Positions 33,408-43,038 of a stretch of DNA of 63,493 nt are shown here, piece by piece. The stretch covers positions 1 through 63,493 of the forward strand of contig JAGGWK010000007.1 of NCBI GenBank assembly GCA_021157525.1, read 5' to 3'. Within the stretch, counting starts at the first letter, position 1, and each line of letters begins with the position of its first letter. The translations under genes were made by a program, and so were the position numbers. The notes under the pieces were generated by a model that was given only the letters and a program-made list of their open reading frames with translations, searched no databases and was not told the DNA's origin. The DNA comes from Candidatus Cloacimonadota bacterium. GTDB taxonomy: Bacteria > Cloacimonadota > Cloacimonadia > Cloacimonadales > TCS61.

Positions 33408-34150
33408 TGCAGCGTTATCTTTTACACATCTCCTATGATGGTACCGATTTTTGTGGATGGCAGAGCCAATCGGATGGCCGCACTGTGCAACAAACCATCG
33501 AAAAGGCCCTCAGTATTCTGGCTAAACAACCCATCACCATTTTTGGCTCTGGCCGCACCGATGCCGGAGTACATGCCATTGATCAAACCGCACATGTGGA
33601 TTTTCCGATTCAGATGGAACCGCAGCAAATTATCCGGGGATTACGGTCACATCTTCCCATGGATGTGTGCGTGCATCATATCGAACCGGTTTCAGGGGAT
33701 TTTCACGCTCGCTACCAGGCGTTCCGCCGTACATACCGCTACCGACTCTGTCTCGAGAAAACACCCTTCAACAACCGTTTTTGCAGCTTTATGCCCCATC
33801 GGCGTATTTGCCCCGAAACCATTGCGGCGGTTCTTCCCTATTTTGAAGGAACCCATGATTTCACCTCTTTTTCCAAGTTTAATCCCAAAATTGCATCCAC
33901 CGTTTGTCAAATGTATCAATGCACAATGGAAAACCTGGATAACGAGCTGCAATTTACCGTATCGGCTAATCGCTTTCTGCATCATATGGTGCGAAGAATT
34001 GTTGGGACAGCGGTACTTATCGGGCATCATAAAGAATCACCAAAAATCATAGAAACGCTTTTTGAGCAAAAGGATCCTCGGAACAAGCTCATCGCAACGG
34101 CACCACCACAGGGATTATACCTGCTGAAAGTAGAATATCCCCAAAATTAA
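33407..34150 (+). CDS. truA: tRNA pseudouridine(38-40) synthase TruA
   Basis: DGTDFCGWQSQSDGRTVQQTIEKAL...GSGRTDAGVHAIDQTAHVDF. Confidence 0.95.
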   Translation: MQRYLLHISYDGTDFCGWQSQSDGRTVQQTIEKALSILAKQPITIFGSGRTDAGVHAIDQTAHVDFPIQMEPQQIIRGLRSHLPMDVCVHHIEPVSGDFHARYQAFRRTYRYRLCLEKTPFNNRFCSFMPHRRICPETIAAVLPYFEGTHDFTSFSKFNPKIASTVCQMYQCTMENLDNELQFTVSANRFLHHMVRRIVGTAVLIGHHKESPKIIETLFEQKDPRNKLIATAPPQGLYLLKVEYPQN

Positions 34151-34322
34151 CGTTACTGCTCTCAGCGTCGGATTTCCCATCCCGAAAAGTACACCTACTC
34201 ATCTGCAGCTACCTGCATCCGGGAATACCATACCCGCTATCGCTACATGCATCCCTGCGTAAAAGCAAAGGCACGAAACAAGTCCGCGCCTTTTAGTATC
34301 GTAAGAATGCAAGGTTACACTC

Positions 34323-34505
34323 TTATTTCATAAGAAAGAAAAAGTTGCCCCGACACATACGCATCGGGGCGAAATTCCCTTATTTCATAAGAAAGAAAAA
34401 GTTGCCCCGACACTCACGTATCGGGGCGAAATTCCCTTATTTCATAAGAAAGAAAAAGTTGCCCCGACACTCACGTATCGGGGCGAAATTCCCTTATTTC
34501 ATAAG
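34323..34505 (-). repeat. 3 x 57-bp tandem terminator array that re-copies the 3' end of the adjacent CDS (array A)
   Basis: TTATTTCATAAG at 34323, 34380, 34437, 34494 (exact 57-bp period); each unit has GCCCCGA...TCGGGGC hairpin plus T-rich tail (minus-strand sense). Confidence 0.95.
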
Positions 34506-36554
34506 GATCATTTTGCGAGCGCTCTCGAAGGTGCTGGATTTCATTTTGTAGAAATAAACACCACTGGAAACGCTGTTACCGCTGTTGTCATCGCCGTTCC
34601 AAACTACGTTATGAACGCCTTCTGTTTGTGTTTCATTAACCAGAGTCTTCACGAGCTGACCTTTAGTATTGTACACTTGCAGAACAACGGGTTGAGCCTG
34701 TTGCAGTTCATAGCTGATATTTGTAGTAGGATTGAAGGGGTTAGGATAGTTCTGATTGAGGCTTGCAGTAACAGGAGCTACCGGGTTGCCAGGTACGTCA
34801 TCGAAAGGACCGAAGTCGATATCGATAGAAGCGTACATCAGAGTACCACCGTTGGTTTCGCCGAAACCTTGAATAGAAGAGCCGAAGCTGTTGTCATCAA
34901 GGAAGAACAGTTGCACTTTACCGTGTTGCTCACCTAAGTCTTCGATAGTCTCACTGGGATATACATATTCAGGAATCATCCCAGCTAATTCAGGAGTGTC
35001 GATGGAGTTCAGAAGAGCAACTTCTGACCATGTAATGCCGTTGTCACCGGAAACTGCGATTGCAATTTCAGGAACTTCAGCGTAGTCTGCCCAGTTAGGA
35101 TCGCCGGCTTGAGCAAGCTTGTTTTTTAAACCATCTTGCCACATGGCTACGAGCCAGCCGTTTTCTTCGTTTTTAGCGATTCTGAATCCATTTTCATGGA
35201 AAGCAGTGTCGTTATCGTGGAAGTAGATTGGCCAACCCATGTGTATAATCACGTTACCTTCGTCGTCATATTCATCTACAGCACCGTCAGCGTTAAGATC
35301 CCAAGGGATCATAGGTTCGCCATCAGCTGGGAAATCACCGGCAATGTCAAGGTCAACAAAGGTGAATTCGTGGGTTGTGAGGTCAAATTTGTAAGCTTTG
35401 GGGAAGATGTAGTAGGGATAGTAGGAGCCATCTTCGTTATTTACCTGCAGGCCCATAGTACCAATCTGATAGGTAGCACCATCAACCATGGTTGTGTTCA
35501 TGTGGTGAGCATGGATGGGTGCAAAGAAGAGCGTTTCGCCAGCAGCCAAATCAAATACGTAGGAGCCATCAAGGTTTTGAGGATTGGGTACAACGTTGTT
35601 TGAAAGTGGATCTGTATGATAGAAATCCCATGCGCCTTCACCATAGTTGGTGTTAACAAAAGCGATCAGGCGATCGTTGGTATCATAGCCCATGAAGCAG
35701 AGAGTACCGTCTGTTTCGGATACAGCCAGCGAAAGGCTGGGACGGATCCATTCGGGGATACTCTGATTCCAGTTGTTCAGTTCTTCGATCTGGTTATAAG
35801 ACCAGGAAAGTTCGGACTGAGCAGCCAGATCATTTTCATCAAAATCGGCATAGGCAATCATAACGTTTTCACTAGGATTGCCTTCTGGACCATGGCCTAC
35901 TGAGTTGTTGGCATACACATACACACGACGTTTCCCAGCAACTGGAGAAGCACCGATGAATGTGTAAGGCCAGATGAATTCGTCATCAGCGAAAGTAGAA
36001 GGAACAGATTCGTTGATGATTTCGAAAGGAGTTTTCCAGAGTCCGGGTCCACCCATCAGATGATAGAGGTCGTAGGTAAATACGTCTTCCAGATCCGGAG
36101 TGCTTGTATCCACGTTTGCATGCCATGCAACCATGGGGTCTGCACTTACGGGATCGATGTCAATTCCGAGGTAACCTTCATGGATGTCTTCGTTACCGAT
36201 AGTAGATGTGTTAACCACTGTGCCTTCGCTATTTACATAGGAGTAAAAAGCGCGACGGGTTCCACCGGCAACTTCACGTGAGTGAAATGCGATGTAAACA
36301 CCGCCGGCAGAAGCTGGTTGAACACGGATTGGGAAGCCATTGTAGCTTCCTGGTTGATAATCATAGTAGGTTGTCGTAAGAGATGTTGGCTCTGTGATGA
36401 AGCTATACTCAGGAACTAAACGAGTACCTTCACGCACGATTCCGGTAGCGTTGGCATAACGAGCTTCTCCCCGTTTTGTCGGCCGCATAACGTCACTGGC
36501 AAAAGCACTTACAATGAGCATTGTAAGAACTAATACAACTAATGTTTTCTTCAT
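34494..36554 (-). CDS. Secreted protein with C-terminal sorting-type/FlgD-like domain
   Basis: Signal peptide; C-term LNQNYPNPFNPTTNISYELQQAQPVVLQVYNTKGQLVKTLVNE...VVWNGDDNSGNSVSSGVYFYKMKSSTFESARKMILMK. Confidence 0.85.
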   Translation of the reverse strand: MKKTLVVLVLTMLIVSAFASDVMRPTKRGEARYANATGIVREGTRLVPEYSFITEPTSLTTTYYDYQPGSYNGFPIRVQPASAGGVYIAFHSREVAGGTRRAFYSYVNSEGTVVNTSTIGNEDIHEGYLGIDIDPVSADPMVAWHANVDTSTPDLEDVFTYDLYHLMGGPGLWKTPFEIINESVPSTFADDEFIWPYTFIGASPVAGKRRVYVYANNSVGHGPEGNPSENVMIAYADFDENDLAAQSELSWSYNQIEELNNWNQSIPEWIRPSLSLAVSETDGTLCFMGYDTNDRLIAFVNTNYGEGAWDFYHTDPLSNNVVPNPQNLDGSYVFDLAAGETLFFAPIHAHHMNTTMVDGATYQIGTMGLQVNNEDGSYYPYYIFPKAYKFDLTTHEFTFVDLDIAGDFPADGEPMIPWDLNADGAVDEYDDEGNVIIHMGWPIYFHDNDTAFHENGFRIAKNEENGWLVAMWQDGLKNKLAQAGDPNWADYAEVPEIAIAVSGDNGITWSEVALLNSIDTPELAGMIPEYVYPSETIEDLGEQHGKVQLFFLDDNSFGSSIQGFGETNGGTLMYASIDIDFGPFDDVPGNPVAPVTASLNQNYPNPFNPTTNISYELQQAQPVVLQVYNTKGQLVKTLVNETQTEGVHNVVWNGDDNSGNSVSSGVYFYKMKSSTFESARKMILMK

Positions 36555-36584
36555 AATACCTCCCCTTTTTTTGGTACTTTATTT

Positions 36585-37613
36585 TTAGTAATAAAGCTTA
36601 ATGGTAAATCGATGAGGTGACTTCAGGAAACTTTCCGAGAGGTCATTCATCTCTGTAAATGAGTAATCAAGATCGATGATGCCGAAGCTGAGGGGCAGGG
36701 TCCATCCGAGGCCTGCTGCCAACCCGGCTGCATCCATGTTAAATTGATTACCGGCACGAATTTTAAATGTGCCGATTTTGTATTCAAAACCGACATTATA
36801 GGTTTCTTCACGGTCAACGCAGTTATCGATCTGACCTGATGCGATAAGTCGTTGGTTACCTCTGTTCATAAGGTCTACTGCGACACCGAGGGAGAAGTTC
36901 ATCGGAATCTTAAATTCCACTTCTTCCCGGTCTTCATCGATGAGGCCATCGCCGTCATTATCCAACAAATCGAAGGGATCTTCATCAGAGCTTCCATCGC
37001 CATCGTTATCCAGTTCGTAGCGAAGGTCTGGCCCGAAGTTACGCAGAGCCATTCCGATAGTAAGGTTTTTCCAGCCGGTATTGTAGAGAGACCCTACATC
37101 CACCGACATACCATTCACATTGTACTTATCAAGATTTTGGCGTAAGTACTTCACCGTAGCACCGAAGGAAAATTTGTCTGTAAACATACTGGCGTAGGTC
37201 AAACCGGCAGAGAGGTCATAATTGGTGAAGGTCTCACCGTTTGGGCCAAACTGCTCTTCCGTCGTAACGTCCATGTCATCCATGTACAGCATACCAAGGC
37301 TGAGGGCGAAGGTACCATAATTGGTAACCTTTGAGGCGGCAGCGTAATCATAATAGATGTCTGCTACCCAGTTGGTATGGGATACAAAGAATTGGTCTTT
37401 ATCGCTTTTGAGGGCCAATCCTGCAGGATTCCAGTACACCGATGAGATGTCGTCGGTAACTGCTGTATAGGCTTCAGCCATTCCGGTAGCCCGTGCATCA
37501 ACCCCAATTTTGAGGAACTGCAATCCGGCGGTACCGGTTTTTGCGAAGATCTCTGCCATCAGTAACGTAGGGACCAAGGCGGTAATGAGTAGTATAACAA
37601 TTATTTTCTTCAT
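36585..37613 (-). CDS. PorV/PorQ-family outer-membrane protein with acidic Ca-binding-like insert
   Basis: AGTAGLQFLKIGVDARATGMAEAYTAVTDDISSVYWNPAGLA; DNDGDGSSDEDPFDLLDNDGDGLIDED; terminal aromatic strand. Confidence 0.85.
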   Translation of the reverse strand: MKKIIVILLITALVPTLLMAEIFAKTGTAGLQFLKIGVDARATGMAEAYTAVTDDISSVYWNPAGLALKSDKDQFFVSHTNWVADIYYDYAAASKVTNYGTFALSLGMLYMDDMDVTTEEQFGPNGETFTNYDLSAGLTYASMFTDKFSFGATVKYLRQNLDKYNVNGMSVDVGSLYNTGWKNLTIGMALRNFGPDLRYELDNDGDGSSDEDPFDLLDNDGDGLIDEDREEVEFKIPMNFSLGVAVDLMNRGNQRLIASGQIDNCVDREETYNVGFEYKIGTFKIRAGNQFNMDAAGLAAGLGWTLPLSFGIIDLDYSFTEMNDLSESFLKSPHRFTIKLYY

Positions 37614-37625
37614 CTTTTACCCCTC

Positions 37626-40600
37626 TTACTTAATTATCACGAACTTGCCAACTTTGATATCGCCGGAGTCCTTATCTTTTACGGAGAAGAGATAAACGCC
37701 GCTGGCAATAATCTGGTTGTTTTTCGAGAGCAGATCCCATGAAGCAATACCACTGGCAGCCACGCCGCTATAGGATGCTTTACTGATGGTGATGATATCT
37801 TCAGTGTGAACGCCATCGTGTTTGATGGTATCAACCAGGTCACCGGCAAGGGTGAATATTTTGATGGTACAGCGTTCGGGCAGATTTACAAACCACAGAC
37901 GACGACTTTTGTCCCCTTTGTCATCGTTTTCTCTACGTCCGTCAAAGGAGCTCAACCCAACGTATGGGTTAGGAACGACGTAGATATCGTCCATATCTTC
38001 TGTGGCTTCCGGGCCGGGGAAGAAAATGCGCATGTTTGCATCTGCGTCACGGCCAGATTCCAGAGATTGGAGATTGTTTTTGGGAATACCGCGGTCCCAT
38101 GCAGTAACGGCAATGTAATATTCCACACCTTTGGGAGGATTGGGAATTTGCGCATTGAAGTACCGACGGGAAAGACGATCTTTCCGTTGCATCTCCAGGG
38201 TTTCGGGAGTAGCGGATGCACTCTGTCCACCATGATCATTCAAAGGAATCAGCTTATCGTCATAGAGAGCCAGATAGATTTTTTCACCCAGGGCTCCCAT
38301 AGCTTTCAGTTCGGGATTCATGAAGAGTTTAGCCTGATCGTTGAAGCTAAGCATGTTTGCCTGACTTTGCAGATCATCACTATACAGGACATTTGCATCA
38401 TAGAGTGGTTTCCCGTAGATTTCGTCACCGATCTCATAGGGTACCAGAGTGAAATATTCATCGAAGTGATAATACATGGTATCTGCTTCGGTTGCAGAAG
38501 ATTCTCCGGGGAATCCACGGTCAATACCCAGTTCGCCACCAAAGTTGAAGTATTCGGGAGTACCATAATTTATCACATAGTCTTGCTGATCTATTGGGGT
38601 TTCTTTTTTATCCCAACGGTCCACCATTACCCAATCTTCCTGAGAACCACTGGCAGAACGTCCCCAGAGGGTATACCCCTGGAAGTCATGACGCAGGCGA
38701 TATCCGGTCCACGGGTTCATCAGCGCATTATCATTTACTACCAGACTTCCACCGACATACTCGGGTGCATATTCTTCGGGGAAGGTATCGGGATCGTAGT
38801 TACCGATATAGCTATCCAAGTCTGGATTGAAGTCCTGCCATCCGATATCAGCGTTATCCACTGTTTTTGTATCAATGTTATCCATGCGGGATCTGTTATC
38901 CCAATAGACATCGATCATATTTCCATTATCTCCGGCAAGAGCATACACTTTGGGAATTGCCGGAGGTTCCGGTGCAATATAATGCACAAAGGTATCGGGC
39001 TGGACAACAGTTTCAAGGGTTTGTGCCTGACCATAGATGGTTTTGGCCCATTTTGACTGCTGCTTCAGCTCGGGAATCGTTTCCCCGGGGAATATAGCAA
39101 TCACGATTTTCATGGTTTTGCCAGGTTCAAGATTCCAGGATGTCTCTGTGGGAGTTTCACTCATCCCTTCCATGTCGCCATAGAAAGCGAAGAGATACCG
39201 TGTATCGTCAGGGCTGTTTACCTGAGAGTTCGGGAAGTCACGCAGAGAGATGTACTGGCTGTCATCGGGATTACGGTTGGTAAGCAACCAGTATTTCTGA
39301 TTGGCGGTCGGGCTGCCACTATGGGTTAAATCCCGGGCATCGGTATCATCGGGGCCCTGACCTACGTTCCAGTACCAGCAGGCAAAGTCCAGCAGTTCGG
39401 GATCCGGCGTACACACACGAGAGCCCACGTAGCCGGTTGTCAGGCCACCGTCGAAGTCTGCGTCATAGGTATAGGCAAATTCATATCCTTCACCCTTTAC
39501 ATAAGAGCTTACATCGTCGTTGGCACGTTCTTGGCCACCCAGAGCCTGAGGGCCTACATCGGAATCCATATACACACCCATGGCGCAGTCATACAAGGTA
39601 TCCAGCTCATTCATGTTTGTGATATCAAATTCCACATAGACCAGGTTTTTGATATAGTCATAGCTCCACTGATAGCTCATCTGACGGACGCGGACGTTGA
39701 GTGGGAAGTGCTTGTTGCCTCCTTTTCTCGATCCCCAATCGCGGTCTCCAGAAGTACCGAAGGGGCTGTAATCATAGTAATAAGAGATGAAATCCTGCTC
39801 AGAAACAGGGTATCCGTCCTCGTCACGAAGTCCGTCGTTATCGTCGTCGGTAGCTTCGCTGAAGTTATATAGTTCATTGGAGTCATCACTGAGGTTTACG
39901 AATCCCAGTGGAAACCATATATCAAAGTCTGCATTGATAATGCCCATATCTTCGGGCTGCAGATTTGCCAGGTACTCATCGCCGAAACTAATGAATTGAG
40001 ATGGTAGTTCGTAGGCTGCCCGAAAGGGAAATGAATAGCCGATAGGATCTTCATCAATCAGGCCATCACCGTCATCATCAATGCCGCGACGCTGTCGGCG
40101 GATGGAGGCATACATAATGGTATCGGTGATATTGTATTGGCTATATTGTGTGCCAAGGGCTGCTGTTTCCAGTGGATTGTACGCAGGGAGAAACTCGTAA
40201 GTGTCGTCATCTCCGTCAAATCCAGCGCTCACCAGGGTATCCACGGCAAGGTCAAGGAAAGGAGTCCACCCATTTTCGTAGTCTCCTTCTGCTACTACAT
40301 CATCTTCATCTACCGGATCCGGTAGAAAATAAAGTTTCTGACCCAGTGAGTTACGGCGCACCTTTTTGGCGCCAAACCACAGAGCACCCTGATAGAGGTA
40401 GTCAATAGCGCTACCGCCGGGATACTCAAGTGAAGGCCACTGTGGCTGGATGTCATCACCCGAGCCGAAGAAACCGTAGTTACTAACTCGCAACCAGATG
40501 TTTCCTACATTGTGATACTTCACCAGGTCGAACTTCTTATTAGAGCCGTCGCCATGTGCATAACGTGCGAACGCCGTCTGGGCACACAGTACGAGAACAA

Positions 40601-40670
40601 GCACTAACAAAAAAACCCGAATTCTCGCTAACTTCATAAAAAATCCCCCAATATATTTTTTTACCTTCAT
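37626..40670 (-). CDS. Large surface protein with TSP3-like acidic loops and degenerate C-terminal sorting-type domain
   Basis: Signal peptide; DDDGDGLIDEDP, DDDNDGLRDEDG; C-term VVPNPYVG...CTIKIFTLAGDLVDTI...IASGVYLFSVKDKDSGDIKVGKFVIIK; start possibly 40637. Confidence 0.7.
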   Translation of the reverse strand: MKVKKYIGGFFMKLARIRVFLLVLVLVLCAQTAFARYAHGDGSNKKFDLVKYHNVGNIWLRVSNYGFFGSGDDIQPQWPSLEYPGGSAIDYLYQGALWFGAKKVRRNSLGQKLYFLPDPVDEDDVVAEGDYENGWTPFLDLAVDTLVSAGFDGDDDTYEFLPAYNPLETAALGTQYSQYNITDTIMYASIRRQRRGIDDDGDGLIDEDPIGYSFPFRAAYELPSQFISFGDEYLANLQPEDMGIINADFDIWFPLGFVNLSDDSNELYNFSEATDDDNDGLRDEDGYPVSEQDFISYYYDYSPFGTSGDRDWGSRKGGNKHFPLNVRVRQMSYQWSYDYIKNLVYVEFDITNMNELDTLYDCAMGVYMDSDVGPQALGGQERANDDVSSYVKGEGYEFAYTYDADFDGGLTTGYVGSRVCTPDPELLDFACWYWNVGQGPDDTDARDLTHSGSPTANQKYWLLTNRNPDDSQYISLRDFPNSQVNSPDDTRYLFAFYGDMEGMSETPTETSWNLEPGKTMKIVIAIFPGETIPELKQQSKWAKTIYGQAQTLETVVQPDTFVHYIAPEPPAIPKVYALAGDNGNMIDVYWDNRSRMDNIDTKTVDNADIGWQDFNPDLDSYIGNYDPDTFPEEYAPEYVGGSLVVNDNALMNPWTGYRLRHDFQGYTLWGRSASGSQEDWVMVDRWDKKETPIDQQDYVINYGTPEYFNFGGELGIDRGFPGESSATEADTMYYHFDEYFTLVPYEIGDEIYGKPLYDANVLYSDDLQSQANMLSFNDQAKLFMNPELKAMGALGEKIYLALYDDKLIPLNDHGGQSASATPETLEMQRKDRLSRRYFNAQIPNPPKGVEYYIAVTAWDRGIPKNNLQSLESGRDADANMRIFFPGPEATEDMDDIYVVPNPYVGLSSFDGRRENDDKGDKSRRLWFVNLPERCTIKIFTLAGDLVDTIKHDGVHTEDIITISKASYSGVAASGIASWDLLSKNNQIIASGVYLFSVKDKDSGDIKVGKFVIIK

Positions 40671-41321
40671 TTAGTGCAACGTAAAGGTAACCGGGAATGT
40701 TACCCACACAGCTACCGGCTGACCGTTGGACTTTGCCGGATTGAATTCCCATTGCTGCACAGCTTTTACAGCAGCTTCGTCAAGGCCTCCCGGACCGGGA
40801 AGCAAAGACTGGATTACTTCTACAGCGCCCACACTACCATCTTCAAATACTTCCACACTCAGCACCACTTCCCCTTCGATTCCCAGGGAGCGGGCATTTG
40901 GCGGGTATTTTGGTTCTATCACTTTCAGGGCAACCGGAGCTTCTTCATATACCTGAAATTTATTAGTCTTTCCCCGTTCACGAGTAGGAGGAGCAACCTC
41001 TTCCGTCATGTCCAGACTGGTCTCAGCAATGGTATCCAGAATTTCCAGTTCCTCATCATCGTCCCCACTATCCAGATCGTCTGTAATAACGATCTGCACG
41101 GTGGGTTTAGCGATGGTTTTAGGCGGTTTTATTTCTTCTTTGATTTCATCGGGGATATCAATTGATTCGATCTCTTTAACTTCTCTCGTGTAAGGCTTCA
41201 CTTCCATCTTGGGTGAAACCAGAAACGAAAAGAGTATCAAAAGGACAGCAAGGCTCACAGCTTTGTCATAATAGCTGTCGGCCACATCTTTCCAGTCAAC
41301 TCGTGTTTGTTTCATCTTCAC
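40671..41321 (-). CDS. tonB: TonB-family energy transducer
   Basis: Single N-terminal TM; PKYPPNARSLGIEGEVVLSVEVFEDGSVGAVEVIQSLLPGPGGLDEAAVKAVQQWEFNPAKSNGQPVAVWVTFPVTFTL. Confidence 0.9.
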   Translation of the reverse strand: MKMKQTRVDWKDVADSYYDKAVSLAVLLILFSFLVSPKMEVKPYTREVKEIESIDIPDEIKEEIKPPKTIAKPTVQIVITDDLDSGDDDEELEILDTIAETSLDMTEEVAPPTRERGKTNKFQVYEEAPVALKVIEPKYPPNARSLGIEGEVVLSVEVFEDGSVGAVEVIQSLLPGPGGLDEAAVKAVQQWEFNPAKSNGQPVAVWVTFPVTFTLH

Positions 41322-41729
41322 CTACCTTTTCAGTTTCGCCTCAAAAGAGACCCGCAGCACATCTGCTTCTCTCAATTGATTCATTATATCAGCCATGGTT
41401 CCATAGCTGGCATCACGATCGGTACGGAAGCAGGCAATGACATTGAAGTCTTCTGCCAGCTTACGTTGCATGATCATGCTTATCTGTGGAATTTCTACGC
41501 GGAAATCGTCGATAGAAATCACGTCATTTCTCGTTACATATATAGTTGCCGAGTGCTTACGGGGAATTTTTTGAATTTGCGCAGCTTTTGGCATATGCAC
41601 TTTCAGCCCTTTTTCCCGTACAAACACGGTGGAAACCATAAAGAACAACAGCAACAAGAAGGCGATGTCAGACATGGATGAGCTTGGTATCTCCGTCTTT
41701 GGACGGGTAGTTCTTTGAATTTTTGCCAT
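41322..41729 (-). CDS. exbD: ExbD/TolR-family biopolymer transport protein (copy 2)
   Basis: EIPSSSMSDIAFLLLLFFMVSTVFVREKGLKVHMP. Confidence 0.9.
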   Translation of the reverse strand: MAKIQRTTRPKTEIPSSSMSDIAFLLLLFFMVSTVFVREKGLKVHMPKAAQIQKIPRKHSATIYVTRNDVISIDDFRVEIPQISMIMQRKLAEDFNVIACFRTDRDASYGTMADIMNQLREADVLRVSFEAKLKR

Positions 41730-41738
41730 GCTACCTTC

Positions 41739-42161
41739 CTAGTTTGTTGATAAGGATATTTTCGAAGCGCCTGCTGCTTGAAGACGATCGAGCACTTGAA
41801 CCATATAGTTGTATTTTGCCCTGCGTTCGGTTTTCAATGAAATCACCATCTGCGGGTTTTTAGTGATAATACGTTTCACTTTGGCCTGAACTTCCTTCAT
41901 GGCCAATTGCTCTTCTGTACCGGCGGTTTTCAGCAGAATGCTACCGTCTTCTTTGATAGTAATCTTGGTAAGGTTCTCATCCTTTATTTTCGCTCTTTTT
42001 ACATTTTCCTGATTTTTCGCCATGGCTGGCAAAACCAGTCCCAGCCCTTTCTTGGTATCAAACTTGGTGGTTGATAAGAAGAATATCAGGAGCAGAAAAG
42101 CAACATCGCTCATCGATGAAGTGGGGATACCTCCCAAGTCTCTTTTCTTCCTGCGTATCAT
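41739..42161 (-). CDS. exbD: ExbD/TolR-family biopolymer transport protein (copy 1)
   Basis: GIPTSSMSDVAFLLLIFFLSTTKFDTKKGLGLVLP. Confidence 0.9.
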   Translation of the reverse strand: MIRRKKRDLGGIPTSSMSDVAFLLLIFFLSTTKFDTKKGLGLVLPAMAKNQENVKRAKIKDENLTKITIKEDGSILLKTAGTEEQLAMKEVQAKVKRIITKNPQMVISLKTERRAKYNYMVQVLDRLQAAGASKISLSTN

Positions 42162-42172
42162 TCCATTACCCC

Positions 42173-43003
42173 CTATTTTGTCTCACCAAGGATCTCAATA
42201 ACTCGCTCGGAACCTCTCTGCATGTCCATCACCAGTGTGTCAATCGAACCCAGGAACAGGTTATTGAAGAACTGCATGGGGATGGCCACAGCAAGACCGG
42301 CTGCTGTAGTAACAAGGGCAATCGAGATACCTGTTGCCACGATGGTAGGTTCTACTTCACCAGCAGCTGCGATGTCTGTAAAGGCTTTGATCATACCAAC
42401 CATGGTTCCGAAGAAACCAAACATAGGGGCCAGGGTGATAACAGTAGAAAGAGGAATAAATCCTTTTTCCAGAAACGCCATTTCAATAACCCCAGCGTTT
42501 TCGATAGCTTTTTCTACTGCCGGAAGCCCCTTGTCCACTCTTAGCAGACCAGCATGAATGATAGACGAAACAGGGCCACGGGTATTTTCGCATATTTTGA
42601 TAACTTCGTCATATTTTTTTTCTTTCAGGAGGGGTTCAATGGTGTTGAGGAAATCGACAACATTGATTTTTGCGTAATTCAGGGAAACCAATTTCCAGAT
42701 AACAGTAGCAATACCCCAAATAAGGAGTAACAGTATTGGCCACATGGTGAAACCACCCTGAATAAAGAGGTCAACCAATCCGCTACCAAAGAGCTTACGG
42801 GCAAACATTTCGATACCACTAACCGTTTCTGTTTCGGCAAAAGGCTCTTCGGTAACCATGGCGGAATCATCTGTTGCCGATGCTGCAACCTGCTCGGCAG
42901 CCTGTGCTGGCTCTGTTACCTCATCCTGTGCGTAGGCTACGGTGGCAATAAAGAAGTTTGCCAAAGCCATTATCATCAATATAGTTAAGAATCTTTTTCT
43001 CAT
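42173..43003 (-). CDS. exbB: ExbB/TolQ/MotA-family proton channel
   Basis: LFIQGGFTMWPILLLLIWGIATVIWKL...LAPMFGFFGTMVGMIKAF...ISIALVTTAAGLAVAIPMQFFNN. Confidence 0.9.
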   Translation of the reverse strand: MRKRFLTILMIMALANFFIATVAYAQDEVTEPAQAAEQVAASATDDSAMVTEEPFAETETVSGIEMFARKLFGSGLVDLFIQGGFTMWPILLLLIWGIATVIWKLVSLNYAKINVVDFLNTIEPLLKEKKYDEVIKICENTRGPVSSIIHAGLLRVDKGLPAVEKAIENAGVIEMAFLEKGFIPLSTVITLAPMFGFFGTMVGMIKAFTDIAAAGEVEPTIVATGISIALVTTAAGLAVAIPMQFFNNLFLGSIDTLVMDMQRGSERVIEILGETK

Positions 43004-43038
43004 TTCTGTGTTCCTCCTAGTTATTTATCTACACTTAT

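Noticed and set aside
34345-34551. 68-aa repeat protein MPRHIRIGAKFPYFIRKKK...
   Set aside because: In-frame reading of the 57-bp terminator array (57 = 19 codons) on the antisense strand; no RBS. The same applies to 63009..63215 minus.
37806-39056. 416-aa plus-strand ORF
   Set aside because: Antisense to the 1014-aa surface protein, no recognisable domain or RBS; shadow ORF.
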